Below are positions 45,301 to 53,704 of a DNA stretch of 64,000 nucleotides, piece after piece (position 1 is the stretch's first letter; each line of letters starts with the position of its first letter). The notes beneath the pieces were generated by a model. It was not told the DNA's origin and ran no database searches. It was given only the letters and a program-made list of their open reading frames with translations. The translations under genes and the position numbers were made by a program. Origin of the DNA: Bdellovibrio sp. (GTDB lineage Bacteria > Bdellovibrionota > Bacteriovoracia > Bacteriovoracales > Bacteriovoracaceae); NCBI GenBank assembly GCA_016187935.1, contig JACPIU010000018.1:1-64000 (forward strand), written 5' to 3'.

Positions 45301-45396
45301 AAGAGGAATCATCCCCGGTAAAGGGTTCGCCCCGAAACTGTGTAAACTCAGAAGAAATAATAGCAGCGGAAATAAAAATTTTATTTTATGCGCCAA
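42334..45396 (-). CDS. 1,020-aa secreted protein of unknown function, partner of the S8 protease
   Basis: The start is a TTG at 45396: it follows AAAGGGGGA at a proper distance and gives a typical signal peptide (cut near FGAN); the longer frame does not. No known domain is seen. Residues 78-86 read WKNELARPL, mirroring WVIELSRPL in the S8 protease, and a comparable Tyr/Asp-rich stretch follows. The middle (about 500-650) has Gly-rich alternating segments (SISAGIGANVGVNYL) that may form beta strands; the C terminus is helical and charged. Coupling to the protease implies joint function: substrate, chaperone or surface partner. This is inference. Confidence 0.7.
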   Translation of the reverse strand: MAHKIKFLFPLLLFLLSLHSFGANPLPGMIPLSYMDRPSNDLLYQGKPISPEELHLLYQQQSGDFDHSVLDPVPSGIWKNELARPLKSADLAKVDIDYYDEVQYLSPLLSRAGNFRFTIQKTVSTGEGRLFTLLASKRAHNVLLRQALLYKLGYQVPAIKHLKKIQLRFKSENEKKLFITQLGESTFGSTDRWITRDADPTILTLQDMLAIDDHGSMYNLSIGFMPPEVPQGRRTFRSLLIPYSLVEIPESVNLFDWSAGRIISNNVMLPYDDAANFDCTYEDAKWITNRILRLTRADWEEIVEAAAFPSSVAMLVKEKLFSRRNSMGKLLRMDGDELEFNPHISNGTELIEGELKQEFWPGYAGRFSFGDPENPLSASEVTSFVLSEGVSNGLLAATTALNSIPYLGTNLDSQLMAREEQLAAQALAQNVTLGEPSTRDFGAYVFPMVRGQFILGRKVVAGTYLGTNNRIQLVDTIGVSVSGGAYIGFDGIPTPLTVGATAQANLSRTYAHIRPITSIKRALKYPFKNILVPLLKRKYGHAFDNLVNVDLNQLAAEEKQKRVSEALKLFTENMEVGESIIITDSISAGIGANVGVNYLRLLAVGASVNANEIVISRLHIQRKSENIVHLYRDFGNLHQLGLGIVFRAGVPVLKAQMRTTLGMARSKFIAVNIDKENPDIIKTLGALRHVFFHNSLERIEKIERPYKLKYNFTEGRQSLGFLIWRYDRINSSNRFTVTHPEGESINLYRKYRGRTFGTDPVGAATEALAALPAIFLKGDYVPPAISEGNAGNNYFGKAENIISTFEGEVTEAGLEKPFLKVSRIWNGFSASRKKALKLLEEVKQRYQFSFYPKTVLNEADKLYLYNINVNFLVYADGIQNMFNLAEKDIRSIFDKNQNKKRWLLSGVRRFLTLQKKYHKAREKKSLSGMANAATRALILAEDKLNLQGITKLVGGDENLYVYSKLEGFRVGDENGDSPYLSNSLGEFGEEDMGGPLTRIQRLTGMSEGEFFLSWLMGRLI

Positions 45397-45522
45397 AGCG
45401 TCCCCCTTTGAACCGGGGGAATTTAGCAAAATGCCGAACTCTTGGGGGAAAAAGTGAAAAACTTATAGGTGTTAAAAATGGCCGGGACCTTTTTGGCACT
45501 AAACTTTAAAGTATTGAAAATA

Positions 45523-46827
45523 TTAGTTTTTTTTGGTTCGCGGGCGTGGTGAGAGAATAATTCTTCCCACCGCTTCGAGAGATGGGCGCAAAGAGAGGAT
45601 GGAGGTCAAGTAGACTCGGCCGTTCCAGCTATGCAGAGAAATGCGATGATATTTGTTCAGAGTAAAGATTAGTAAAATGGCAATGATGAAGCGAAGACAG
45701 CCAGAGATGAAAAAAACATTAAAATAGGTCAATCCACTGCTCAAAAGTTGCGCCCCAATCAGAGATCCGAGCACACTGAAAAAAACCAAGATGGTATTTT
45801 GCACCGAAAGTAAAAAACGCGCTTTCCCGTAATATAAATTTTGCACCACCAGGAGCATGGTAATCTCCATCCCGCCCCAAAAGATGCCGGATAAAATCTG
45901 CAGAAAGCTCAGGTAGTAAAAATTTGTCCCCAGCATCCACAAAGGCGGTAGGAAGGCGATGAAAACGGCGGCGATTTGAGCACCCCAAAATGGGCGAATC
46001 CCTTTGGAGGCACGGCCCCAATTTTGAATGAACATGGCCCGGCCGATGTAGGGAATGGCGGTGAGGAGTACATAATCGACGGTGTTAAGTTTTAAATCGT
46101 TGATCATGTACGGCATAAAGAAGGGCGAGCAAAGATAACAGGCCATGCGAAAGAGCCCGCTGATCAGAAAGAAGGTAATAAAAATCCTTCTTCGTTCGAA
46201 GGGAAGCGAGGTCATGGCCTCGCTCTTATCTTGGACTATTTCCTTTCCGATATTTTTGTGAGGAGTCCGTGCCACTAGAAAAGCTTGAAGGGCAAGAGAA
46301 CTCAAACGTGCGATCAGCCCTCCGGTAAAGAGGAGAGCAAAAGATGATTTGTCTTTTAAGAGAAAAGAGCATGTGACGTAAAAACATAGTACCACTAGCG
46401 TAGCAATAATATTACGACGTCCTAAATATTGCGGGAAATCTTGCGCACTGATTATCTTGGAGGCCCAGTCCATCCACATCGGCGCAGAGGTCTGCCCGCC
46501 TGCCCAGTAGAGCATGAAGGAGGCGACCAGTAACCAAAAGGGGCCTGGGTAGAGGAGAAAGTGGAGTATGAGAGCAATGCCGATGCTTTGGACCAAAATG
46601 GCGCAGATTAAAGTCACACCCACCGGCCAACGTTTGGTTAGCCACGGCACCGCCAGTTGGGCGGTGGCCCCGACCAAGAGAGGAAAGCTCGCCAAGACGG
46701 CAATTTCCGTATGCGACAAACCATTCTTGGTAAAATAATAAAGCGCATAGCTTTCGGTGGTGGCCACCATGATGGCGAAAAAAATGGCCTCGAAATATGT
46801 TAGTCGTCGAATCAGCGCGCTGGGCAT
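45523..46827 (-). CDS. Major facilitator superfamily transporter
   Basis: A 434-aa protein with 12 predicted TM helices. The loop between TM2 and TM3 has PWLTKRWPVG, a variant of MFS motif A. Substrate unknown; the start ATG follows the transglutaminase-barrel gene by 21 bases, so the two may share a transcript. Confidence 0.75.
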   Translation of the reverse strand: MPSALIRRLTYFEAIFFAIMVATTESYALYYFTKNGLSHTEIAVLASFPLLVGATAQLAVPWLTKRWPVGVTLICAILVQSIGIALILHFLLYPGPFWLLVASFMLYWAGGQTSAPMWMDWASKIISAQDFPQYLGRRNIIATLVVLCFYVTCSFLLKDKSSFALLFTGGLIARLSSLALQAFLVARTPHKNIGKEIVQDKSEAMTSLPFERRRIFITFFLISGLFRMACYLCSPFFMPYMINDLKLNTVDYVLLTAIPYIGRAMFIQNWGRASKGIRPFWGAQIAAVFIAFLPPLWMLGTNFYYLSFLQILSGIFWGGMEITMLLVVQNLYYGKARFLLSVQNTILVFFSVLGSLIGAQLLSSGLTYFNVFFISGCLRFIIAILLIFTLNKYHRISLHSWNGRVYLTSILSLRPSLEAVGRIILSPRPRTKKN

Positions 46828-46848
46828 GTTTCATTTTAGCCAAAAATA

Positions 46849-48795
46849 TTAGAAACGTCCTCCAAGAGTAAAGAAGAGCGAGTGATTTTGTACATTTTCA
46901 AAAGACTGTTGGCCCTTGACGCCCAAATTGAGATGGTCGCCTAAAATATTTTGATTTACTTGTAGTGTTCCGGTGTGTTCGGAGCCTGGTACCCAAAGGG
47001 GCAGGTCGCGGCTTAAGGCACCTTCGGTGCGAACGGCCACTGAAGTTCCCGTGCGGCGTGAGTCAAGGCCGGCCTCGGTCACGTATTGCCAATAGTCGTC
47101 CGTGCCCAGGTCGCGGTAGGCCAGTCCCACCGCCAGCGAACCATGGACATCTCGGCCTAAATTGCCATCGATTTTGTGCATCCAAAGAGCGGTGGGAGTG
47201 CGCAGAGCGATTCCTTTGCTGGAATCCAAGGCGTTGGCCTGATCGACGTAGGATTGGAGGGTTAAAGTGGAAGTGTGGTGAACGGGCCCGGTATAAAATT
47301 CAGTTCCGACACCATAACGGGCGCTGACGTTATAGTCCGTAACGTGATCACTTTCCGATCCTAAAGTTGTATAGGCATAACTTCCGCGCAGTGAAAGTTC
47401 CCCAAAACCAAAGAGACGAAAACGATCACGCTGGTAAATGTTGATGTTGGCCCCTTGAGTGGTTTGGGCGTAGACGCCTATGGCATTCATTTGACCAGCT
47501 TCGGTGGGGCGTTCAGACTGGAAGCCTGCCAGACCGTATTCTCCGTAGAAAATTTCATTGTAATTCACTCGAATATTGTAGGCGGCACCGACCACTTGCT
47601 CGCCATTGCCCTGAGCTGCATTGGCGACAAAAATTCTAAATGTACCATAGGGCGTGTTGAGACCGCCTTGAGTGACAGTATTATTTGAGTGGAGCATGAG
47701 ATCGAGTTGTTGGTCGGAACCTCCCGTGACCAAATTTAAAATGGTGCCACGATCCGAGGGGAGAATAATGGCCGGTCGTCCGTTGGCATCATAAATTCTA
47801 AAACGGATGCCGGCATCGGGAAGTGAGCCATTTTGCGAGAGTGCCGAAGGGCCGCTGACAGTTTGCTCGGTGATACTGCCATAGTTGAGTTGGTAAACGC
47901 GTCCGCGGTTCTTGGGATCGGTGAGGACGAGAGTCCTGTGTCCGCCGCCCACCAAACGAAAACCAACCGTGAAGGCCTCATCAATTCCCATGGCACGGGC
48001 CAACTGAGCGGCCCCTTGATGCATGTCACGGCAGACACCTGCATTTATTTGTGTTCCTGTGGCGAGATTGCTGTTGATGGCGGACAACATAGTTTTCAGC
48101 GAGACCGAACCTTCACTGGCGGGGCCGCTGCCTGTGCGGTCATTGTCATAATTATCGCTGAAGGAGGCAAGAAAAGTGGCGATCAGGCCAACCTTGCGTC
48201 CGAAACTCATTCCTTTTGATTGCTCCGCAATCATGCTGAGAATGGCGGATTCAGAATCGAGGGCACTGGCACGAATGATCAGAAGGGCATTGTCAATGGC
48301 ATCGGTTTTGGCCTGTCCTTCAAGACCGTCAGTACCATTGGCCAGCACGACTTTGAGTTGGTCATCGCTCATGGCCAGAATTTGGGCCCGAGTCATGCCA
48401 GTTGAGTTGGCATAGTTGGCAATGACACTGGTGACATTGATTCGTCCGATGGGAGTCGAGGCAATGGCCATTTTCCCATCATTGCCGACTGCTAAAAATT
48501 GCAAATCAAAAAATAGTTCAACTTTTTTCTTCTTTTTGGCGGCCTCGGCAAAGGCCTGATCTTCCGCCGCGGTGGAATCGGTATTGGGGCAATTTTTCTT
48601 GGCCACTCCAGGAGCGGCAGCAGCATTCACATTGGCGGCAGCTGCGCTGACAACCGCTGGGTCATTGGGGACCAGGGCGGCGGCCGCCTTTGAAGCCTCG
48701 GCGGCCAGCTTGTCTGTCGCTGCTGCGTGCGAAGCTATGGTCTGAGTGCTGATGAGAATGGCAGCTAAAATGGTTGACCAAAATGCTCCATTCAT
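46849..48795 (-). CDS. Transglutaminase-like domain fused to a C-terminal beta-barrel
   Basis: A 648-aa exported protein (cut near SHAA). After an Ala-rich linker (25-65) comes a helical part, then a Cys-His-Asp arrangement of transglutaminase/cysteine-protease type: GVCRDMHQGAAQLARAMGI (Cys255), GGGHRTLVLTDP (His286, Asp293). From ~420 to the end, alternating aromatic strands finish in GGRF, a terminal Phe as in outer-membrane barrels. So an enzyme-like domain may be displayed on an outer-membrane anchor. GGAGG precedes the ATG at 48795. Neither half has been identified beyond fold-level hints. Confidence 0.62.
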   Translation of the reverse strand: MNGAFWSTILAAILISTQTIASHAAATDKLAAEASKAAAALVPNDPAVVSAAAANVNAAAAPGVAKKNCPNTDSTAAEDQAFAEAAKKKKKVELFFDLQFLAVGNDGKMAIASTPIGRINVTSVIANYANSTGMTRAQILAMSDDQLKVVLANGTDGLEGQAKTDAIDNALLIIRASALDSESAILSMIAEQSKGMSFGRKVGLIATFLASFSDNYDNDRTGSGPASEGSVSLKTMLSAINSNLATGTQINAGVCRDMHQGAAQLARAMGIDEAFTVGFRLVGGGHRTLVLTDPKNRGRVYQLNYGSITEQTVSGPSALSQNGSLPDAGIRFRIYDANGRPAIILPSDRGTILNLVTGGSDQQLDLMLHSNNTVTQGGLNTPYGTFRIFVANAAQGNGEQVVGAAYNIRVNYNEIFYGEYGLAGFQSERPTEAGQMNAIGVYAQTTQGANINIYQRDRFRLFGFGELSLRGSYAYTTLGSESDHVTDYNVSARYGVGTEFYTGPVHHTSTLTLQSYVDQANALDSSKGIALRTPTALWMHKIDGNLGRDVHGSLAVGLAYRDLGTDDYWQYVTEAGLDSRRTGTSVAVRTEGALSRDLPLWVPGSEHTGTLQVNQNILGDHLNLGVKGQQSFENVQNHSLFFTLGGRF

Positions 48796-48859
48796 GGGGC
48801 CTCCAAAAAAAACAATAATAGATATTGCTTTGAAGTGCATTTTTGATGCCATTATTGCA

Positions 48860-48881
48860 CTGTAATTACCATGTGTTACAG
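48860..48881. promoter_or_regulatory. Possible operator between divergent genes
   Basis: CTGTAA and TTACAG (10 bases apart) form a perfect 6-bp inverted repeat between the barrel gene (-) and the chemotaxis operon (+). Such TGTAA-type dyads bind several regulator families, but none can be named. Confidence 0.3.
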
Positions 48882-49006
48882 TAGCTATGGCGGCAATGAA
48901 AATGTGCTCTTAATAGACACTGACTAATTTCCAGTCGGTCCATTGGACTTCAGAAGTATGTCTACGGGAGTATGATAAAATGGCCGGCAGCGGGAGGTTG
49001 GGATAG

Positions 49007-49888
49007 ATGGATTTGTTAGAGACCAAAAAAACAGTTCTCATTGTTGATGACGATAGAATATTTCGCCATATGACCAGAGAACTATTGCAAAAAAATTGTG
49101 CTCCCATTCAAATTTTGGAAGCTGAAGATGGGCTCAAGGCCATTACCATGATTCATAATCAAAAATTTGATCTGATTTTGCTGGATTTAAATATGCCCAG
49201 GGCCGATGGAAAAACAGTCATGCGGGCGATTTATGAAGTGAAGGAAAAGGAAAGGGCCTCACATGTGTTGGTCATCTCGTCTCGCTTCGAGAATGAAAAG
49301 GTGCCATCTTCCTCTGGCATCTTTTCATTTATGAGCAAGCCTTATAACTCCGAGACACTGGTTTCCTATGTGCAAAATTGTTTTAACCGAACAAGCTCAG
49401 GCAGCAAATCCCGTGGTGTCATTGATGTGAGCATGGTGAATCCTTTTATCGAGGCGACTCTTAAGGTTTTGGACATTAATGCCGGGATTACTGCTGTCAA
49501 AAAAGATCTTTACATCAGGAAAGATGACATTTTGAAAGGAGACGTAACCGCTTTGATTTCACTTCACGGTTCCCTTTACAAAGGCAGCATGGCCTTGAGC
49601 TTTGAGCAATCGGTATTTTTAAGTTTGGTGAATGCCATGCTGGGGGAAAATTATACTGAAGTTACGGAAGAGAACAGTTCCTGTATCGGAGAACTCTGCA
49701 ATCAGATTTTTGGTCTGGCCAAAACGCAATTAAATGAACTGGGGCATAAATTGGCCCCCTCTCTTCCCACCATTATTGTCGGGCGTGAACACAGGATTTC
49801 CCATTTCGTAAGGGGGGATACGATTGTGATCGAGTTCTCGACCAAAATTGGTGATTTTTTTATAGAAACTGTTTTTTGTTATAATTAA
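49007..49888 (+). CDS. Response regulator with receiver and CheX-like domain
   Basis: A 293-aa protein. Residues 1-125 are a receiver: DDD at 14-16, phospho-acceptor Asp60 in LLDLNMP and Lys in SKPYN. Residues ~145-290 are a CheX-like phosphatase domain, with the ExxN pair in GELCNQIFG that in CheX drives CheY-P dephosphorylation. A REC-CheX fusion could dephosphorylate its own receiver or CheY. GGGAGG precedes the ATG. It opens the chemotaxis operon and is followed 3 bases later by the HD-GYP gene. Confidence 0.82.
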   Translation: MDLLETKKTVLIVDDDRIFRHMTRELLQKNCAPIQILEAEDGLKAITMIHNQKFDLILLDLNMPRADGKTVMRAIYEVKEKERASHVLVISSRFENEKVPSSSGIFSFMSKPYNSETLVSYVQNCFNRTSSGSKSRGVIDVSMVNPFIEATLKVLDINAGITAVKKDLYIRKDDILKGDVTALISLHGSLYKGSMALSFEQSVFLSLVNAMLGENYTEVTEENSSCIGELCNQIFGLAKTQLNELGHKLAPSLPTIIVGREHRISHFVRGDTIVIEFSTKIGDFFIETVFCYN

Positions 49889-49891
49889 AAT

Positions 49892-51253
49892 ATGAACGTT
49901 CCCATTCGAACATCGCATGTCCTGCTTCTCACATCTGACAAAGAAGTCGAAGAACAGATTTCTTCTGCCTTCGATAAAACGACTCAATTGTACCATGCCA
50001 AAAATTATCAGGAGGCCTTTCTTCAACTCGATCGCTCTCCTTTTCAGGCGATGATCATTGACGAGTTGGAATTTGAGACCAAACCCTATTCGGATGGGCC
50101 GAAGATCCCTTCAGTTTTTGAAATTTGTCAGTATGCCTCACAACTTAATCAGCACCTGACCATCATCCTGCTGGTGAATAAACTCTTATCACATGCGGGG
50201 GATTTTGCGCGTAAAAGCGGTGCCGATCTGATTATGCATCGAAAAGAGATTATGATTAATCGTATGCTTTACGTCATGCAAATATTAAGGAAGAGAACCT
50301 TTCGAACTGTTCTCTGTCGTGATTTACCACTCGATGTGCCAGTCCCTATTGATATCTGGCACTACAGACCTTTGGCCGATCGTTACAGTGTTTTCTTGAG
50401 GGCCGGGGAATCTTTTACCAATCAGCACAAGGATAAAATTGCAAAATCCAAGGTGTATCATATCTTCGCTAAAGAAGAGGAGTTTCCCAAATTGGTTGGG
50501 GCGCTTAACTTAACTCGTTCTCAAGAGCTAAGCATCATTCGGAATAAGTACCGCCAATTATTGTCTCAGTTTTTTAATTTTTCCAGCGAAGGGCACCTGC
50601 ATGACGGTATTGAGATGTTCAATGTCGGCATGGAAATTGTGGCGCTTTTAGAGAAATTAATTGCCACCTTTCCCACTGCTTATCAGGCCTTGGAAGAGCT
50701 GCCTTATCCACGTTGGAGCAATCTGGTGCATGGAATTAATTGTGCCATCTATGCCATTATTTTTGCAAAAGTCTGCCAATTGTCCTCCCTGCAAGAGTTG
50801 GCGTTTGCCTCTCTGATCCACAATATCGGGCTTTCAGATTTTGATCAGAAGCTGCTTAAGAAGAGCGAAAGCGATTTTACCAAGACACAGCTTCAAGAAT
50901 ATCAAAAGCACAGTGTGCGTGCTATTGAGATGGCCCGTATCATGAACATCCCGCTTACGCCCCTCATGGAACTGGTGATTACCCACCATCACGAAAATTA
51001 TGACGGCACCGGTTTTCCCGCCGGATTGGCAGGCACATTCTTGCCCATTGAAGCGGCGTTTATGTCAATTCTGGGGAGCTATGATTATTTTAACAGCATC
51101 CATCCCGGTAAGCGCGCCGTCGATCCGAAAGAGGCCTGGGGGCTTTTGAAACAATTCCATGTGAGTGCCACCTCAATGCAAAAGAAATTTCATCCGACAT
51201 TGTTGAGCTGTTTGGATGAGTTTTTTCAACTCTCTTTACCTACACCTACGTGA
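49892..51253 (+). CDS. Degenerate HD-GYP-domain protein with receiver-like N terminus
   Basis: A 453-aa protein. The first ~120 residues look like a receiver fold (VLLLTSDKEVEEQI) with a changed active site. The C-terminal HD-GYP region has HHHENYDGTGFPAGL, but the HD pair that opens the metal site is LIHNIG (His310-Asn311), with Asn for the metal-binding Asp. So cyclic-di-GMP hydrolysis may be lost or altered and the protein may act as a sensor. No membrane segment is seen. It starts 3 bases after REC-CheX. Confidence 0.75.
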   Translation: MNVPIRTSHVLLLTSDKEVEEQISSAFDKTTQLYHAKNYQEAFLQLDRSPFQAMIIDELEFETKPYSDGPKIPSVFEICQYASQLNQHLTIILLVNKLLSHAGDFARKSGADLIMHRKEIMINRMLYVMQILRKRTFRTVLCRDLPLDVPVPIDIWHYRPLADRYSVFLRAGESFTNQHKDKIAKSKVYHIFAKEEEFPKLVGALNLTRSQELSIIRNKYRQLLSQFFNFSSEGHLHDGIEMFNVGMEIVALLEKLIATFPTAYQALEELPYPRWSNLVHGINCAIYAIIFAKVCQLSSLQELAFASLIHNIGLSDFDQKLLKKSESDFTKTQLQEYQKHSVRAIEMARIMNIPLTPLMELVITHHHENYDGTGFPAGLAGTFLPIEAAFMSILGSYDYFNSIHPGKRAVDPKEAWGLLKQFHVSATSMQKKFHPTLLSCLDEFFQLSLPTPT

Positions 51254-51373
51254 AACCCGACAATCTTAATAAAATATTCGGCATGATACTTATCAATTTT
51301 AAGTAGATTTTTATTATTTTTTCTTAAGCAATACCCAAACTAATTCGAAACGGGGTTGTAAGTGGGGCGCGCT

Positions 51374-53206
51374 ATGGATGAATTTGACGAAATCAAAATT
51401 TGCTTTCTTGATGAGGCAGAACAAAACCTCACAGATACGGAACAATGTTTCCTGGCCCTGGAACGTCGGCCGGGCCCGGAGATTTTGGAAAAAATATTTC
51501 GTCTGGCGCATAATCTCAAGGGTAGTTCAAAGGCGGTTGGTTTTGACGGACTGGGTGCCTTCACTCATGATCTGGAAACTTTTCTATTAAAAATCAAGAA
51601 CGGTAACGTGCCTTTGCAACCGGAGGTGGTTGATCTACTTCTGCGCTGTAATGACCACTTGAAATATTTTGTTGCCGAGTTGCGCGCAAATTTCAACGCG
51701 CAAGTGAATAGCCAGGGTCTGTTGGGTGAGATTCATTCCTATCTCGCGGATGGAGGAGAGGCCAAAGCCCCTGCTCCCGCTCCGCAGATTGTGACGAAGG
51801 AAGAAGTACAAGTCGCCAATGTTACAAATGTTACAGACGATATGGCCGCCGCCTTGGCCCAACTTGAGGATGTGCAACCGATGGTGCAAGAAGCAAGCGC
51901 GGTTGTCCCAGCAGAGACTTGCAATCAGGAACTGGTTTTTTCTCAAGCTGAAGCCGCTGTTGAAGCTCCAAAAGCGAATGGCAGCGCCACTAATTCGCAG
52001 GATGAAAGTATTCGCGTAAGTTTAGCTCGTTTGGAGCGACTGCAAAATAATGTGGGTGAGATGGTGATTTTGCATTCGGTATTAAAAGAACAGTCTCATG
52101 GCAGCACTTCGTTAATTTTAAAAAAGACCATCCATCAATTGGGAAAAGTCACACGTGAGGTTCAGGACATTTCCATGGGATTGCGCATGTTACCCATGAA
52201 GCCGACCTTTATGAAACTGCAGCGGATCGTGCGAGATACTTCACGTGCGTTGGGAAAGGAAATTCATTTGGAAATGATCGGTGATGATACCGAGTTGGAT
52301 AAAACGGTTATAGAAAAATTAAGTGATCCGCTTGTTCATATTGTCAGAAATGCTGTCGATCACGGTATTGAATCGCCTGAAGAACGAGAGGAAAAGGGGA
52401 AACCGCTCAAGGGAACTATTAAGCTCAACGCTTACCATCACGTTGGGCAAATAAATATTGAAATTACCGATGATGGTCGTGGACTGGATGCCCATCAGCT
52501 TGTGGAGAGTGCAATTAAAAAAGGCCTGATTCGTCCCGATGCAAAACTTTCAGATGATGAGGCCTACCATCTCATTTTTGCTCCCGGATTTTCCACTAAA
52601 GATGTCGTTACTGATGTCTCCGGCCGCGGCGTAGGCATGGATGTTGTCCGCACCAATATTGAGCAGCTCCGCGGACGGACTCAAATAGAAACAAAAGTGG
52701 GAGAGGGAACATGCTTTCGCATTACTCTGCCGCTCACTTTGGCGATTATCGATGCCATGATTGTTCGCCATGCCAAGGAACGTTTTGTCATTCCGCTTCA
52801 TCATATTTATGAATCTGTGCAATCATCTGAAATGAAGCTCCAAAGTATTTCAGGTTGTAGCGAGATCTTAATTCTGAGAGGTGAAAACATTCCTTTCTAT
52901 CGTTTGAATACCTTGTTGGGACGAAAGGGCGGAGATCCTGTCGATAATGGGACGGCCTTGATCATCAGAACTTCGCAAAACAGTCCTTTGGCCATTTTTG
53001 TTGATGAAGTTGTCGGCCAAACTCAAGCGGTCATCAAGACACTTGGACAGGAAGTGAGACAAATAAAAGGATTTTCGGGCAGTGCCATCTTGGGTGACGG
53101 ATTACCTTCCGTAATTCTGGATATACCCGCTTTGGTGGAACGGCTCTTCCCCCATTTAAATACCGACCGTTCCGCGCATCGGGCCACTAGGAGTGTAGGA
53201 GCATGA
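51374..53206 (+). CDS. cheA: Chemotaxis histidine kinase CheA
   Basis: A 610-aa kinase. HPt domain with His46 in AHNLKGSSK; a linker (about 115-220) rich in Ala, Glu and Pro, where CheY/CheB-binding P2 would be, without a clear P2 fold; dimerisation helices (VGEMVILHSVLKE); the ATPase with RNAVDHGIE (N box) and DDGRGLD; and a C-terminal CheW-like domain. The ATG at 51374 is used; an in-frame GTG at 51362 would add four residues. It overlaps CheW by ATGA. It phosphorylates CheY and CheB. Confidence 0.95.
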   Translation: MDEFDEIKICFLDEAEQNLTDTEQCFLALERRPGPEILEKIFRLAHNLKGSSKAVGFDGLGAFTHDLETFLLKIKNGNVPLQPEVVDLLLRCNDHLKYFVAELRANFNAQVNSQGLLGEIHSYLADGGEAKAPAPAPQIVTKEEVQVANVTNVTDDMAAALAQLEDVQPMVQEASAVVPAETCNQELVFSQAEAAVEAPKANGSATNSQDESIRVSLARLERLQNNVGEMVILHSVLKEQSHGSTSLILKKTIHQLGKVTREVQDISMGLRMLPMKPTFMKLQRIVRDTSRALGKEIHLEMIGDDTELDKTVIEKLSDPLVHIVRNAVDHGIESPEEREEKGKPLKGTIKLNAYHHVGQINIEITDDGRGLDAHQLVESAIKKGLIRPDAKLSDDEAYHLIFAPGFSTKDVVTDVSGRGVGMDVVRTNIEQLRGRTQIETKVGEGTCFRITLPLTLAIIDAMIVRHAKERFVIPLHHIYESVQSSEMKLQSISGCSEILILRGENIPFYRLNTLLGRKGGDPVDNGTALIIRTSQNSPLAIFVDEVVGQTQAVIKTLGQEVRQIKGFSGSAILGDGLPSVILDIPALVERLFPHLNTDRSAHRATRSVGA

Positions 53207-53694
53207 CAACAACACAAGAACAACGCTATTTAACTTTTTCCCTGGGAGCAGAGGAGTATGCCATACCGCTCCTCTCGGTGAGAGAGGTCATGGCCGTACC
53301 TGAAATCACCCCGATGCCTTTCACTCCTTCTTACTTCTTGGGGTTGATGAATTTGAGAGGCCAGGTTATTTCCATCATAGACCTGCGCCACAAGCTTGGT
53401 ATAAAACCAGTGACGGCGCATGAAAATGGCGTGATTATTTGCGAAATGCAGGCCGGACATTTGGGTATTTTGGTTGATTCAGTCAATGCCGTTGTGACTC
53501 CGGGGGCCGATGCCATCACCTCTCCACCTGAGGTGACAGGGAGTTTAAGCCTGGAGTGTGTTGCCGGTGTTTTTAGACATCAAGAAAAATTGATTTTATT
53601 AATAGATCTTGAAAAAACCTTATCAGGTGATGATCGCAAGGCCATGAGTGCAAACAAGAGTGTCCCGCGTCCATCATCCCATAAGGTTGCGTGA
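53203..53694 (+). CDS. cheW: Chemotaxis coupling protein CheW
   Basis: A 163-aa adaptor that links receptor to CheA. It has YLTFSLGAEEYAIPLLSVREV, GLMNLRGQVISIIDLRHKLG and GILVDSV, all typical. It is coupled to CheA by a 4-base overlap and followed by the MCP gene after 10 bases. Confidence 0.95.
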   Translation: MTTTQEQRYLTFSLGAEEYAIPLLSVREVMAVPEITPMPFTPSYFLGLMNLRGQVISIIDLRHKLGIKPVTAHENGVIICEMQAGHLGILVDSVNAVVTPGADAITSPPEVTGSLSLECVAGVFRHQEKLILLIDLEKTLSGDDRKAMSANKSVPRPSSHKVA

Positions 53695-53704
53695 GGAGGG
53701 GACC

